Below, one piece after another: positions 27,233 to 38,087 of a stretch of DNA of 64,000 nt. This DNA comes from Ferrimonas sp. YFM (GTDB lineage: Bacteria > Pseudomonadota > Gammaproteobacteria > Enterobacterales > Shewanellaceae), in assembly GCF_030296015.1 (NCBI RefSeq), contig NZ_AP027368.1:2046001-2110000 (forward strand), read 5' to 3'. The notes beneath the pieces were generated by a model, which did not search any database, had not been told where the DNA came from, and worked only from the letters and a program-made list of their open reading frames with translations. The position numbers were made by a program, and so were the translations under genes. Numbering within the stretch: the first letter of the stretch is position 1; each line of letters opens with the position of its first letter.

Positions 27233-28175
27233 AACGCAGTTGCATCTCTTCAGGGTGCGGGTTCAGGTAGACCTGGCCAGCGATGTACTCATTGGGATAG
27301 ATGGTCAGGTAGTGACGCAGCAGGGTAATGGGTGCAAGCAGGGGCAGCAGTCCGGTACGGTACTTGTCGATGCTCTCTGCCAGGGCCTGACGTTCGGTGC
27401 TGCCCAGTTGCTTCTTGAAGTAGCCCTGGATGTGCTGCAGCACATTGGTGTGGTTCTTCCGGCTGGCATGACGTTTGAGTGCCTTCATCAGCTCAGATTC
27501 GTAATGGGCCTGAAACTCCGGGGTGACCTTTTCAATCTGGCCCAGAGCCTGGCCCAGGGTGCGGTAGATCTCCGGGTTGTGGGCCATCAGCAGGTATTTG
27601 TACCTGGCGTGGAATTTGTACAACACATCCAGAGTCAACCCCTCGGCACATTTGGAACGCCAGTCATGATAGGCAAACACCCGGGTGACGAAATTCTCTC
27701 TCAGGTTGGGATCGTTCAGTCGGCCATTCTCTTCAACGGGCAGGTTGGGGTGGTCCTTCATCACCCGGTCGGCGAACACGCCAACGCCGTCTCGCGAAGC
27801 GTTGTTCTTCTCCGGTAGGTAGACACTGACCCGTTCCATGCCACAGGTCGGGGATTTGGCACAGAACACATAGCCGCTTAGGCCAGCCAGGCCAGGGGAG
27901 GTCTCTTTGGCAAAGTTGGTGAGTTTGTCGGTGACGTCGAAGCTGTTGTCTGACGCCTTCACCCGGATGATCTCCTCCTGAACCAAACGAATGGTCGGCC
28001 GGGGCACGCCCATGCCGATGGCCACTTCCGGACAGATGGGCCGGAAGCTGACGTACTTGCCAAGATCGTCTACACAGAAGCGACTCTGCTTGTGGCCGCC
28101 ATCGAAACGAACTTGCTGGCCGATGAGGCAGGCACTGATGCCCACCTGGATGGTGTCCTGATCAAACTTGTACAT
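27222..28175 (-). CDS. ybgA: YbgA-like DUF523-DUF1722 protein
   Basis: The 317-residue protein joins two domains. DUF523 (about 10-150) has VGISACLIGQQVRFDGGHK and CAKSPTCGMERV, whose cysteines resemble those binding an iron-sulfur cluster in thiouracil desulfurases. DUF1722 (about 190-305) starts KFHARYKYLLMAHNPEIYRTLG. E. coli YbgA is the DUF1722 part alone and sits next to phr, as this gene does. It is the first gene of the eight-gene operon. ATG 28175 lies 7 bases after GGAG. Its function is unknown; a place in DNA or tRNA repair is an inference from context. Confidence 0.88.
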   Translation of the reverse strand: MYKFDQDTIQVGISACLIGQQVRFDGGHKQSRFCVDDLGKYVSFRPICPEVAIGMGVPRPTIRLVQEEIIRVKASDNSFDVTDKLTNFAKETSPGLAGLSGYVFCAKSPTCGMERVSVYLPEKNNASRDGVGVFADRVMKDHPNLPVEENGRLNDPNLRENFVTRVFAYHDWRSKCAEGLTLDVLYKFHARYKYLLMAHNPEIYRTLGQALGQIEKVTPEFQAHYESELMKALKRHASRKNHTNVLQHIQGYFKKQLGSTERQALAESIDKYRTGLLPLLAPITLLRHYLTIYPNEYIAGQVYLNPHPEEMQLRYEH

Positions 28176-28247
28176 ACATTGTCTCCTTGTACAACCCTGA
28201 ATTCAGCATAGGACAGAGTTGTACAAATAAACAAGTCATGTACAAGA
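28168..28247 (-). promoter_or_regulatory. Operon promoter with four TGTACA boxes
   Basis: Ahead of the ybgA-like gene are four TGTACA hexamers at 28169-28174, 28188-28193, 28220-28225 and 28239-28244. They form two pairs, each with exactly 13 bases between the hexamers. On the minus strand a candidate -35 TTGTTT and -10 TATGCT lie 18 bases apart. The third box falls between them and the fourth just upstream. The first two boxes cover the ribosome site and the start codon. Boxes of this kind are reported for LitR/CarH-type MerR proteins, so the operon's own MerR is the likely ligand. Confidence 0.65.
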
Positions 28248-28262
28248 ATTAAAAAGTGATCC

Positions 28263-28289
28263 AAAAAAAGCCCGCTGCGTAGCGGGCTT
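28263..28289 (-). terminator. Terminator after galM
   Basis: AAGCCCGCT-GCGT-AGCGGGCTT is preceded by seven A on the plus strand, giving a T run on the minus strand. It closes the galM unit. Confidence 0.88.
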
Positions 28290-28355
28290 AGAAGATGTAA
28301 TACCTTGTAGTCTGGTACCAAGCCCCGTCCATCGCCGGGGCGCTGCAAGACGGCC

Positions 28356-29381
28356 TCAGATGTTGTCGAAGGCAAACTCGGTCACGTGGTGGTAGGTCTC
28401 TCCCGGGTGGAGAATGCCTTTGGTGTGACCAGGCTGATTAGGCGCATCGGGCCAGAGGCCGGGCTCCAGGGCAATCCCCTGATGGTGTTTGTAGCACTTG
28501 CCGTCGTAGGCCGGCGTGCCCCCAAGATGGTTGCCTGTGTAGATCTGCATGCCGGGCTGGTCGCTGTTGATGGTCAGCTGGATGCCGGTGTCTTTGGCCT
28601 TGAGTACGCAGCGGGTCTTCACCGCGCCGTCGTCGTCGGGCCACAGGTAGCAATGATCGATGCCACCGACTTGGCGCAGGGCTTCCAGGGGCTGATCCAT
28701 CATCTCGCCAATGGTTCGCTCCTCGGTCAGGCACAGGGGGTGTTTGCCGGTCTCTTCCAGCGTGACCGGAATGCCGTCCTTGTCGGTCATCACTATGTAG
28801 GGGGCATTGCTCTGCAACTGATAGCTGGTCAGATGGCTGCCCAGGTTGAAGTAGCTGTGCTGAGTCAGATTGACCGGGCAGGCCTTGTCGACCTCGGCGC
28901 TCATCTCCACCACCCAGCTTTGGCCTTTGAGCCGGTAGTACACATCCAGATGCAGGTTACCGGGGAACCCGGCTTCACCGTGAGCACTCCACAGGCTGAG
29001 TTTGAGGCCATCGTCCACAGGGGTCAGCTGGAACACCTTATGGTGGAATCCTGCCAGTCCGCCGTGGAGGTGGTGGGGATAGAGGTTGGCGTCCAGCTCC
29101 AGCTCATAGCCATCGACCAGGCAACGGGCATTGGCGATACGGTTGGCCCAGCGGCCGACCACTGAGCCCAGGCAGGCTTTCTGTGACAGGTAGTCGCCGG
29201 CGCTGTCACAGCCCAGGACCAGGTTTTGCCATTGACCGTCGGGGCGCTTGAGCTCCAGCTTTCTGACTATGCCTCCAAGGGCCAGCACTTCCAGCCTCAG
29301 ATGGTCGTTTTCCATCTGAAACCTGGGGAGTTCGCCAACGCGGTAGTGTTCCCAGGAGGAGAGGGGGGTGATCTTAACGGA
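28356..29381 (-). CDS. galM: Aldose 1-epimerase (galactose mutarotase)
   Basis: The protein is about 341 residues from GTG 29381, which has AGGAG 7 bases upstream and overlaps the galactokinase-like stop by 8 bases; a longer frame lacks a ribosome site. Mutarotase motifs are present: GRWANRIANARCLVDG, the catalytic His in NLTQHSYFNLGSH, GIDHCYLW, and the C-terminal catalytic Glu in GIALEPGLWPDAPNQP. It interconverts alpha and beta anomers of galactose or other aldoses. Its only operon partner is a kinase homologue with a broken active site. Confidence 0.93.
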   Translation of the reverse strand, partial: SVKITPLSSWEHYRVGELPRFQMENDHLRLEVLALGGIVRKLELKRPDGQWQNLVLGCDSAGDYLSQKACLGSVVGRWANRIANARCLVDGYELELDANLYPHHLHGGLAGFHHKVFQLTPVDDGLKLSLWSAHGEAGFPGNLHLDVYYRLKGQSWVVEMSAEVDKACPVNLTQHSYFNLGSHLTSYQLQSNAPYIVMTDKDGIPVTLEETGKHPLCLTEERTIGEMMDQPLEALRQVGGIDHCYLWPDDDGAVKTRCVLKAKDTGIQLTINSDQPGMQIYTGNHLGGTPAYDGKCYKHHQGIALEPGLWPDAPNQPGHTKGILHPGETYHHVTEFAFDNI

Positions 29382-30486
29382 CACTATGTGCTCCTGATAC
29401 GGCATTGATGTTGAAGAAGGTAGCATAAACCCCGAATCGTTGGGCATATTCTTGTGTGACTTGCTCTACGATTGAAGTTTTTCTGGCCTTTGGAATCAAT
29501 GCGATAACCTCTCCAGAACTGAGTAGCCTGGCTCCACCCTGCTCCTTAACCTGATTGTTGAGGCTGGCAACCATAAGATCGGCCCCCCGCGAGTCAATGC
29601 CAAACTCACGCTTCAGGGAGAGATGGGCGCTCTGCATCAGCGGCCCGATTTCGTGGAGGCGGCCCTCAACCAGGGCGTCGGCCAGGTTCAGGGCCCTTTG
29701 TTGTTCGCTGAGCAGGTGACGGGCGCAGCCAAACAGCTCATTGGTTAATGCGCCCCGAGCGCGGTTCAGTTGGTCCATGGTGAGATCGCGAAGGCTGGAT
29801 AAGGAAAAGAAATTGGCTACCTGCCTCGCCTGTTGATGTTTCTTCTGTCGCAGGGCGGAGAATTGTTCAATGCGGGTATCCAGATCCACCCTGTACAGCG
29901 CCAGTTCCTTGGGCAGAGGTACACCCTGCCAACCAAATCGACTGTAATCCACCAGGGAGAGATGAGCCCTGGTGGCCGCCAGTGCGGCAATCTGGCCGCT
30001 TCCGTCTACTTCGCTCCAGCCTGGCGGGTAGGCTTGAGTGCACAGTTTGACCAGCCCTGAGGCCGACAACCCAAGATCAAGGTAGTTGTTGAGGCCATAA
30101 GCCAGGGCCATGACGGCGGCCTCCATTGCCTGAGCCGGACGGGCGGCGTCGGGCAGGGTACAGAGAAGGTGCAGCCCACCCAGGCGATATCCCCGCTGCT
30201 GCAGCGCAGCCACCAGGCTGTTCAGCAATCTCGTTACGTCGACAGGGTGGGTAGAGGGGAGCGGCGTACCACTGTGGTCACACACCTCGATGCGGACGTG
30301 ATTGTCACCTCTGGAGCCCACGGCAATGCCGGTGTACCTGTCCTCGCCACAACAAAGCACCATACCCGGAGACAGCGCACAGATCTCGCCCATAAGATTC
30401 AATTGCAAAGGGGAGAGGAAGCACTGGGTTGGCTCAAGACCAAAGTGACGGAGAAATGCCTGCTGAAGAATGGAGCGTCCCTTCAC
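29374..30486 (-). CDS. Galactokinase-like GHMP protein, catalytic motifs lost
   Basis: The 370-residue frame aligns along its length with galactokinase, yet each active-site motif is changed. The signature GRxNLIGEHTDY reads LQLNLMGEICAL, losing the catalytic Arg and the sugar-binding HTDY. The phosphate loop GLSSSAS reads as RPAQAME. The CGIMDQ loop with the catalytic Asp reads DGSGQI. The C-terminal GARMTGGGFGG reads GARLLSSGEVI. There is no frameshift or stop and codon use is like its neighbours. I infer a selected non-enzymatic role, such as sugar sensing; a decaying enzyme is less likely. It is coupled to galM. Confidence 0.75.
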   Translation of the reverse strand: MKGRSILQQAFLRHFGLEPTQCFLSPLQLNLMGEICALSPGMVLCCGEDRYTGIAVGSRGDNHVRIEVCDHSGTPLPSTHPVDVTRLLNSLVAALQQRGYRLGGLHLLCTLPDAARPAQAMEAAVMALAYGLNNYLDLGLSASGLVKLCTQAYPPGWSEVDGSGQIAALAATRAHLSLVDYSRFGWQGVPLPKELALYRVDLDTRIEQFSALRQKKHQQARQVANFFSLSSLRDLTMDQLNRARGALTNELFGCARHLLSEQQRALNLADALVEGRLHEIGPLMQSAHLSLKREFGIDSRGADLMVASLNNQVKEQGGARLLSSGEVIALIPKARKTSIVEQVTQEYAQRFGVYATFFNINAVSGAHSVR

Positions 30487-30735
30487 TATTACATCCTTTA
30501 TCCATGAAGAGGGGCTGGCCCGGCCTTGGGCACTGTCGGGAGATCGAGATCATGAACCTTGCCGTTGACAGGTCGCGATGTCGATTCAGTTGTTCCAAGG
30601 CATCAGGCCGCTGAGAGGTGGCCGTCCCCTGGGCACCTCTGTAGTCATGCTCAACCAGCATGTTAATACAATGTTATGTTCGCTTTGGCGGATATTTCAA
30701 GTAAGACATTCGTTTATCCACGGCCCCGATAAACA

Positions 30736-31392
30736 CTATTGCTGCCGGTATTGATTCAGTTTGCGGATGAAGTGGGGCAGAGAGGAGGTTGCGTAGCAGG
30801 CGTTGTGCTCTTTGACGTCCGGTCGGTTGACCAGCACGGTGCGAATCCCCAGGCTTCTTGCGGTGTCCAGGTTTGCCGGTTGATCGTCGAACATCACCGC
30901 CTGATCGCCACTAAATCCATACTTATTGCAGATCCTTTCGTAGGCGAAGGGGTCCGGCTTCATCTTAAAGTCGGTCTCTTCTACAGAGAACATGCCGTCG
31001 AAGCAGTGATCCAATCCCATCTTGTTGAGCAGGCGCTCAGCATAGGGGCGGGCTGCATTGGTAAAAATGTAACATTTTTGTGGTAGAGCAAGCAGTTGCT
31101 CTGCCAGTTCGTCCTGACGGGTCAGCCTGCTGGTGTCCACATCGTGGGCGTAGACACTGAAATCATCGATATCCACTTCCGGATGGTGCTGCTGAAGTCC
31201 CCGCAGGGTACCGCCATACCTGTGGTAGTAGCCGAAGCAGAGTTCGGTGGCCTGCTCTGGGCTGAGGGCCAGTTTGTCGGCCACGTAATGCTTCATTCGG
31301 GCGCCCACCTGATCCAGGATGCCGGCATCTGGGTGGTAGAGGGTGTTGTCCAGATCGAACAGAAAAATTTCGCGTTCTAGAAGAGGATTCAA
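30736..31392 (-). CDS. HAD-family pyrimidine 5'-nucleotidase
   Basis: The protein is about 218 residues from TTG 31392, which follows CGGAG; a GTG 30 bases further upstream lacks a ribosome site. HAD motifs are in order: FLFDLDNTLYHPD (nucleophile DxD), TNAARPYAERLL, the Lys in FKMKPDPFAYE, and FDDQPANLDTARSLG. The pattern and length fit the SDT1-type pyrimidine nucleotidases, which dephosphorylate UMP/CMP or related phosphates, including in thiamine-linked metabolism. It is divergent from the thiamine operon, but a link is only suggestive. Confidence 0.88.
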   Translation of the reverse strand: MNPLLEREIFLFDLDNTLYHPDAGILDQVGARMKHYVADKLALSPEQATELCFGYYHRYGGTLRGLQQHHPEVDIDDFSVYAHDVDTSRLTRQDELAEQLLALPQKCYIFTNAARPYAERLLNKMGLDHCFDGMFSVEETDFKMKPDPFAYERICNKYGFSGDQAVMFDDQPANLDTARSLGIRTVLVNRPDVKEHNACYATSSLPHFIRKLNQYRQQ

Positions 31393-31518
31393 TGTGATGT
31401 CACTCCGTACTGCGGGGCGCACAGGATAAGGCTTTGCCGCCGGACACTCAAGTATAGGGGGTGTCGCGCAGCCCCGCGGTCAAATGTCTCCCGGTGTTGG
31501 TTTGAGGTCAGGCTGCTC

Positions 31519-31547
31519 TTGTTTCCTGTAATTTTCCTACCTATACT
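31519..31547 (+). promoter_or_regulatory. Sigma-70 promoter of the thiamine operon
   Basis: A -35 TTGTTT at 31519-31524 and a -10 TATACT at 31542-31547 are separated by exactly 17 bases. Transcription would begin near 31554, just at the first stem of the TPP riboswitch. Confidence 0.75.
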
Positions 31548-31552
31548 GGCCC

Positions 31553-31640
31553 GGTCTTGTCGGAGTGCCTTAGGGCTGAGACCGCATTGCGGAATCCGTG
31601 GAACCTGAACAGGTTAGAACCTGCGTAGGAAAACAAGCAA
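31553..31640 (+). ncRNA. TPP (THI-element) riboswitch
   Basis: The conserved THI core is visible: GGAGTGCC, then GGGCTGAGA at 31573-31581, an AACCTGAACAGGTT stem, and CTGCGTAGGAAAAC at 31621-31634. The closing stem P1 is CTTGT (31556-31560) with ACAAG (31633-31637). When TPP is bound, such elements shut down thiamine synthesis. It lies directly ahead of thiC. Confidence 0.95.
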
Positions 31641-33691
<2,051 letters not shown>

Positions 33692-33692
<1 letters not shown>

Positions 33693-35233
33693 TGACCAAG
33701 CCCATCGTCTGGACCATCGCCGGCTCAGACTCCGGCGGCGGCGCGGGCCTGCAGGCGGATCTTCACACCTTCGCCGATCTCGGCTGTCACGGCTGCTCCG
33801 TGGTGACCAGCGTCACCGCCCAGAGCTCGGTGGAGGTAACCGCCGTGGAGCGGGTGAGCGACTCGGTATTTCAAGCTCAGCTCGATACCCTGTGGCGGGA
33901 TCTTCCCGCTGTGGCCATTAAGGTGGGTCTGCTGGCGGATGATGCGCAGATTGAACTGCTGGCCCGCTGGCTTAAGGCGCGTCAGATAAGGGTTCCGGTG
34001 ATTCTGGACCCGGTGCTGGTGGCGTCCTCCGGAGCCCGTCTCTCAGGAAAAGAGGGGGCGGAGCCCAGGTTCGACCCTCTGTTGCCCCTGGTGGCACTGG
34101 TCACCCCAAATGGCGATGAGCTGGCGGCGCTGACCGGCCAGCCCATTCATCGGGCAACCGACGTGACCCAGGCGTCGAGAAACCTGCTGGCTCGCGGAGC
34201 CAAGGCGGTCCTGGCCAAAGGGGGTCACTTCGACCAGTTCGAGGGTCGCTGCGTCGATCTCTATCTGAGTGAGCAGCAGTACTTTTTGCTCGACGGCCCC
34301 AGAATTGAGACGGACAACACCCATGGCAGCGGTTGTACCCTGTCATCAGCGTTAGCCGCCTTCCTGGCCCGGGGCTATGAGATGCATGATGCCCTGGTGC
34401 TGACCCGGGCCTATCTGCACTCTGGCCTGGTACAGAGCCAACAACTGGGGCAGGGGCCGGGACCGCTGGCCAGAACCGGCTGGCCTAACAGCTTTGAGGC
34501 GTTTCCCAGTGTGCCTCTGCCTGGCAGTGCCATGGAGAAGGAATTCGGTTTCGAGGGGCCTTATGCAGAGCCCATCGTCCCCTTCGCACCCTGTGATACC
34601 CAGGAGCTGGGGCTCTACCCTGTGGTGGACTCCCTGGAGTGGCTGGAAAGGTTGCTGGCCCAGGGCGTCAGGACCCTGCAACTGAGGATCAAGGACCTGT
34701 CTCAGGATGAGGCAGACCCCCTGGTGGCCAAAGCGGCGGCCATGGGGCGTCGCTGCGGCGCCAGGCTGTTCATCAATGATTACTGGCAGCTGGCGGTGAA
34801 GCATGGCGCCTATGGGGTTCACCTTGGCCAGGAGGACATGGTGGAGGCGGACCTTGCTGCCATCACCGGCGCCGGCCTGCGCCTGGGGCTCTCCACCCAT
34901 GGTTACTTTGAGATCCTGCGGGCAGCTGCCCTGCATCCCAGCTACATCGCCTTGGGGCACATCTTCCCCACCACCACCAAGGAGATGCCTTCTCAGCCTC
35001 AGGGGCTGGAGCGACTTCAGCGCTACCATCAACTGCTGGCCGGTCGTTGGCCCACGGTGGCCATCGGCGGCATCGATCATCAGCGTGCGCCTCAGGTGGC
35101 CGCCACCGGAGTTGGCAGCATCGCCGTGGTGCGCGCCGTGACTCAGGCACCGGACCTGACCCGCTCTCTGGAGCAGCTCTGGTCCGCATACGAGTCCGGC
35201 CAGCAGGCCAGGGAGGCCAGTTATGCTGTCTGA
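33692..35233 (+). CDS. thiDE: Bifunctional HMP-P kinase / thiamine phosphate synthase
   Basis: The 513-residue protein fuses two enzymes. The N-terminal ThiD part (about 1-265) has [21 protein letters not shown] and the anion-hole [19 protein letters not shown]. The C-terminal ThiE part (about 300-510) has [44 protein letters not shown] and [13 protein letters not shown]. It phosphorylates HMP-P and joins it to the thiazole phosphate. The fusion saves balancing two proteins and is known in several gammaproteobacteria. ATG 33692 overlaps the thiC stop by one base. Confidence 0.95.
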
Positions 35234-35978
35234 CAACCAGTTTCTTCGCTATGGCCGGCAGATGCTGATGCCTGGCTGGGGGGAGGGCGGTCAGCGTCAA
35301 TTGGCCCAAAAGAGCGTCGCGATCATCGGTCTAGGTGGATTAGGCGTACCCGCTCTGGCCAACCTGGCAGGCAGTGGCATTGGCCGCCTGCTGCTGGTGG
35401 ATGGGGACAGCCTATCCCTGAGCAATCTGCATCGGCAGTGGATCTATCGCGCCTCTGACGTGGGCCAACCCAAGGTGCAATTGGCCCGGCGCTGGGCTTT
35501 GAGCCTGAACCCAGATATTCGGGTTGAAGCCTTCGCCCAGATGGCCGACGAGCTGGTGTTGGAGACTCTGCTGCCTGAGGTGGACCTGGTGCTCGATTGC
35601 ACCGACAACCTGGCCAGCCGTCACCTGATCAACGCCGCCTGCGTTCGCCGCCGAAAAGCGCTGATCAGCGCTGCTGCCATTGGCTGGCAGGGCCAGCTTC
35701 AAGCGATTCTGCCCCAAGGCCCCTGTTTTGCCTGTTTCTGTCCGACTGATCAGGGGGCAACCCCTCAGGGCTGCAGTGAGGCCGGCGTTGCAGCGCCTGT
35801 GGTATCGGCTATCGGCAGTCTTCAGTCAGCCCTAGCGCTTAAGCACCTGCTTGGAGAGACACTCGAAACAGACCAGCTCTACCGCTTTGACGGACAGAGC
35901 TTTCATTGGAGCCAGTTCACCCTGGCACCCAACCCGGATTGTTCCCTGTGTGGAGGACATCATGAATCTGACCATTAA
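35223..35978 (+). CDS. thiF: Sulfur-carrier adenylyltransferase ThiF
   Basis: This is an E1-like enzyme of 251 residues. The ATP-binding Gly-rich loop is [21 protein letters not shown] at about 31-51, with the conserved R-Q and the VDGD…NLHRQ adenylation residues. Zinc would be held by two Cys pairs, C-F-A-C-F-C and C-S-L-C near the C-terminus. ThiF adenylates the C-terminal glycine of ThiS before sulfur transfer. It overlaps thiDE by 11 bases and thiS by 17. Confidence 0.95.
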   Translation: MLSDNQFLRYGRQMLMPGWGEGGQRQLAQKSVAIIGLGGLGVPALANLAGSGIGRLLLVDGDSLSLSNLHRQWIYRASDVGQPKVQLARRWALSLNPDIRVEAFAQMADELVLETLLPEVDLVLDCTDNLASRHLINAACVRRRKALISAAAIGWQGQLQAILPQGPCFACFCPTDQGATPQGCSEAGVAAPVVSAIGSLQSALALKHLLGETLETDQLYRFDGQSFHWSQFTLAPNPDCSLCGGHHESDH

Positions 35979-36159
35979 TGGCGAGTCGCGCCAGGTGACC
36001 AGCACAACCCTGGCTCAGCTGATTACAGAGCTGGGGCAGAAGGGGGGCGCGCTGGCGCTGGCCCTCAACGGCACCATAGTGCCTAAGGGCCAATGGCCCC
36101 AAACCCCCCTGAACAACGGGGATAGCGTGGATCTGTTCAGTGTCATTGCAGGAGGGTAA
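35962..36159 (+). CDS. thiS: Sulfur carrier protein ThiS
   Basis: The 65-residue ubiquitin-like protein starts at ATG 35962 behind GGAGGA. It ends in the required Gly-Gly (VIAGG), which is adenylated by ThiF and turned into a thiocarboxylate. NGxxxP-type family residues ([12 protein letters not shown]) and the NNGDSVDLF stretch are present. A longer upstream frame exists but starts far inside thiF and lacks a ribosome site. Confidence 0.95.
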   Translation: MNLTINGESRQVTSTTLAQLITELGQKGGALALALNGTIVPKGQWPQTPLNNGDSVDLFSVIAGG

Positions 36160-36161
36160 CC

Positions 36162-36923
36162 ATGCTGACCATTGCCGATAAAACCTTTGACTCTCGTCTG
36201 TTCAGTGGAACAGGTAAGTTTGCCTCTAATGACCTGATGATTCAGGCCCTTGAAGCCAGCGGATCCCAGCTGGTGACCCTGGCCCTGAAACGGGTGGATC
36301 TTTCCGGCAACCAGGGGGACATCTATGCCCCCATTCGTCAATTGGGGGTGAACCTGCTGCCCAACACCTCCGGGGCCAAGAGCGCCGAGGAAGCGGTATA
36401 CGCCGCTCATCTGGCTCGCGAGGCCCTGGGTACGCACTGGCTGAAACTGGAGATCCATCCCGATCCCCGCTATCTGCTGCCCGATCCCATTGAAACCCTC
36501 AAAGCGGCTGAACAGTTGTGTGCCGAGGGCTTCGTGGTGCTGCCTTACTGCCATGCGGATCCTGTGCTGTGCAAACGTCTGGAGGAGGCGGGCTGTGCGG
36601 CGGTCATGCCCCTGGGGGCGCCCATCGGCTCCAACCAGGGTCTCAAGACCCGGGAGTTTTTGCAGATCATCATCGAGCAGGCGTCGGTGCCCGTGGTGGT
36701 GGATGCGGGGATCGGTGCGCCGTCTCATGCCTGTGAGGCGATGGAGCTTGGCGCCGATGCGGTTCTGGTGAACACCGCCATCGCCGTGGCCGGCGATCCT
36801 GTGGCCATGGCCAGGGCGTTTCGCCAGGCGGTGGCCTGCGGCCGCAGTGCCTATGAAGCGGGACTGGGGCAGATCTCTACCCAGGCCAACGCGTCGAGCC
36901 CTTTAACCGGCTTCCTGGGGTAG
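36162..36923 (+). CDS. thiG: Thiazole synthase ThiG
   Basis: The 253-residue TIM-barrel protein starts two bases after the thiS stop, with AGGAGG upstream. Family marks are FSGTGKFAS near the start, [32 protein letters not shown] with the Schiff-base Lys, and [32 protein letters not shown]. It condenses deoxyxylulose phosphate, dehydroglycine and ThiS thiocarboxylate to make the thiazole ring. Confidence 0.96.
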   Translation: MLTIADKTFDSRLFSGTGKFASNDLMIQALEASGSQLVTLALKRVDLSGNQGDIYAPIRQLGVNLLPNTSGAKSAEEAVYAAHLAREALGTHWLKLEIHPDPRYLLPDPIETLKAAEQLCAEGFVVLPYCHADPVLCKRLEEAGCAAVMPLGAPIGSNQGLKTREFLQIIIEQASVPVVVDAGIGAPSHACEAMELGADAVLVNTAIAVAGDPVAMARAFRQAVACGRSAYEAGLGQISTQANASSPLTGFLG

Positions 36924-36926
36924 GTG

Positions 36927-38042
36927 ATGAGCTTCTATGACCTTTGGCGTCAGCAGGACTGGGATCACCTGGCGCTGACCATCAACGCCATGACCGACTC
37001 GCAAGTGCAGCGGGCCCTGGCGGCCCCCAAGCTGGACTGGCCGGGTTTTCTGGCACTGATTTCGCCGGCGGCGGCCCCCTACCTGGAGCAGATGGCCAGG
37101 CGGTCCCAGAGGCTGACCCGGCAGCGGTTTGGCAACACCATGGGGCTGTATGTGCCCCTGTATCTCTCCAACCTGTGTGCCAACGAGTGTGACTATTGTG
37201 GCTTCGCCATGAGCAACCGCATCAAGCGTCATACCCTGACCGAACAGGAGCTGGACAGGGAGCTGGACGCCATCAAGGCGCTGGGGTTTGACGCGATTTT
37301 GCTGGTCACCGGCGAGCATGAAAACAAGGTGGGCATGGACTACTTTCGTCAGGTGCTGCCCAGGATCAAAGCGCGGTTTTCCACGGTGATGATGGAGGTG
37401 CAGCCCCTGGAAGCAGGGCACTATGGCGAGCTGCGCGCCCTGGGTCTGGATGCGGTGATGGTCTATCAGGAAAGCTACCACCGGCCCACCTATGGCCAGC
37501 ATCATCTGCGCGGTAACAAGCGGGACTTTCGCTACCGCCTGGAAACGCCGGATCGCTTAGGCGAGGCGGGCATCGACAAGATAGGCATTGGCGCCCTGTA
37601 TGGGCTGGCAAACTGGCGGGTGGAAGCGGCCATGGTGGCGCTCCATCTGGACTATCTGCAGCGCCGTTACTGGCGCAGCCGCTACTCGGTCTCCTTTCCC
37701 AGGCTCAGGCCCTGCACCGGAGGGGTGGAGCCGGTCAGCCCCATGGGCGAGCGGGAGCTGCTGCAACTCATCTGTGCTCTTCGATTGTTTGGGCCGGAAT
37801 TGGAGCTGTCCCTGTCGACCCGTGAGTCTGAACATTTCAGAGACAATGCGATGACTCTGGGGCCCACCAACATGAGCGCAGGTTCCAGCACCCGCCCCGG
37901 GGGGTACGCCGACCCCAGCGAGGATCTGGCCCAGTTCTCCATTGATGATGTCCGGTCACCAGATGTCGTGGCTCAGGCTGTGGAGAGGGCTGGATTGACG
38001 CCGGTGTGGAAGGACTGGGACAGGGCTTTGACCGGACATTGA
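36927..38042 (+). CDS. thiH: 2-iminoacetate (dehydroglycine) synthase ThiH
   Basis: The protein is about 371 residues and is a radical SAM enzyme, with the cluster motif C-A-N-E-C-D-Y-C at about 86-93, followed by GFAMSNRIKRHTL. Late conserved parts include SFPRLRPC and the NMSAGSSTRPGGY stretch. ThiH cleaves tyrosine to give dehydroglycine, the anaerobic-type source for ThiG; aerobes use ThiO instead. ThiH therefore fits a facultative lifestyle. A GTG 3 bases upstream is an equally possible start. A terminator follows at once. Confidence 0.95.
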   Translation: MSFYDLWRQQDWDHLALTINAMTDSQVQRALAAPKLDWPGFLALISPAAAPYLEQMARRSQRLTRQRFGNTMGLYVPLYLSNLCANECDYCGFAMSNRIKRHTLTEQELDRELDAIKALGFDAILLVTGEHENKVGMDYFRQVLPRIKARFSTVMMEVQPLEAGHYGELRALGLDAVMVYQESYHRPTYGQHHLRGNKRDFRYRLETPDRLGEAGIDKIGIGALYGLANWRVEAAMVALHLDYLQRRYWRSRYSVSFPRLRPCTGGVEPVSPMGERELLQLICALRLFGPELELSLSTRESEHFRDNAMTLGPTNMSAGSSTRPGGYADPSEDLAQFSIDDVRSPDVVAQAVERAGLTPVWKDWDRALTGH

Positions 38043-38044
38043 AA

Positions 38045-38071
38045 AAAGGCGCCAATGGCGCCTTTCTTTAT
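38045..38071 (+). terminator. Terminator after thiH
   Basis: AAAGGCGCC-AAT-GGCGCCTTT followed by CTTTAT, 2 bases past the thiH stop, closes the thiamine operon. Confidence 0.9.
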
Positions 38072-38087
38072 GCCGAGTTGATGGAGG

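Noticed and set aside
30614-30640. AGAGGTG / CACCTCT inverted repeat ahead of the galactokinase-like gene
   Set aside because: Loop is long and no T run or attenuation logic follows; likely chance.
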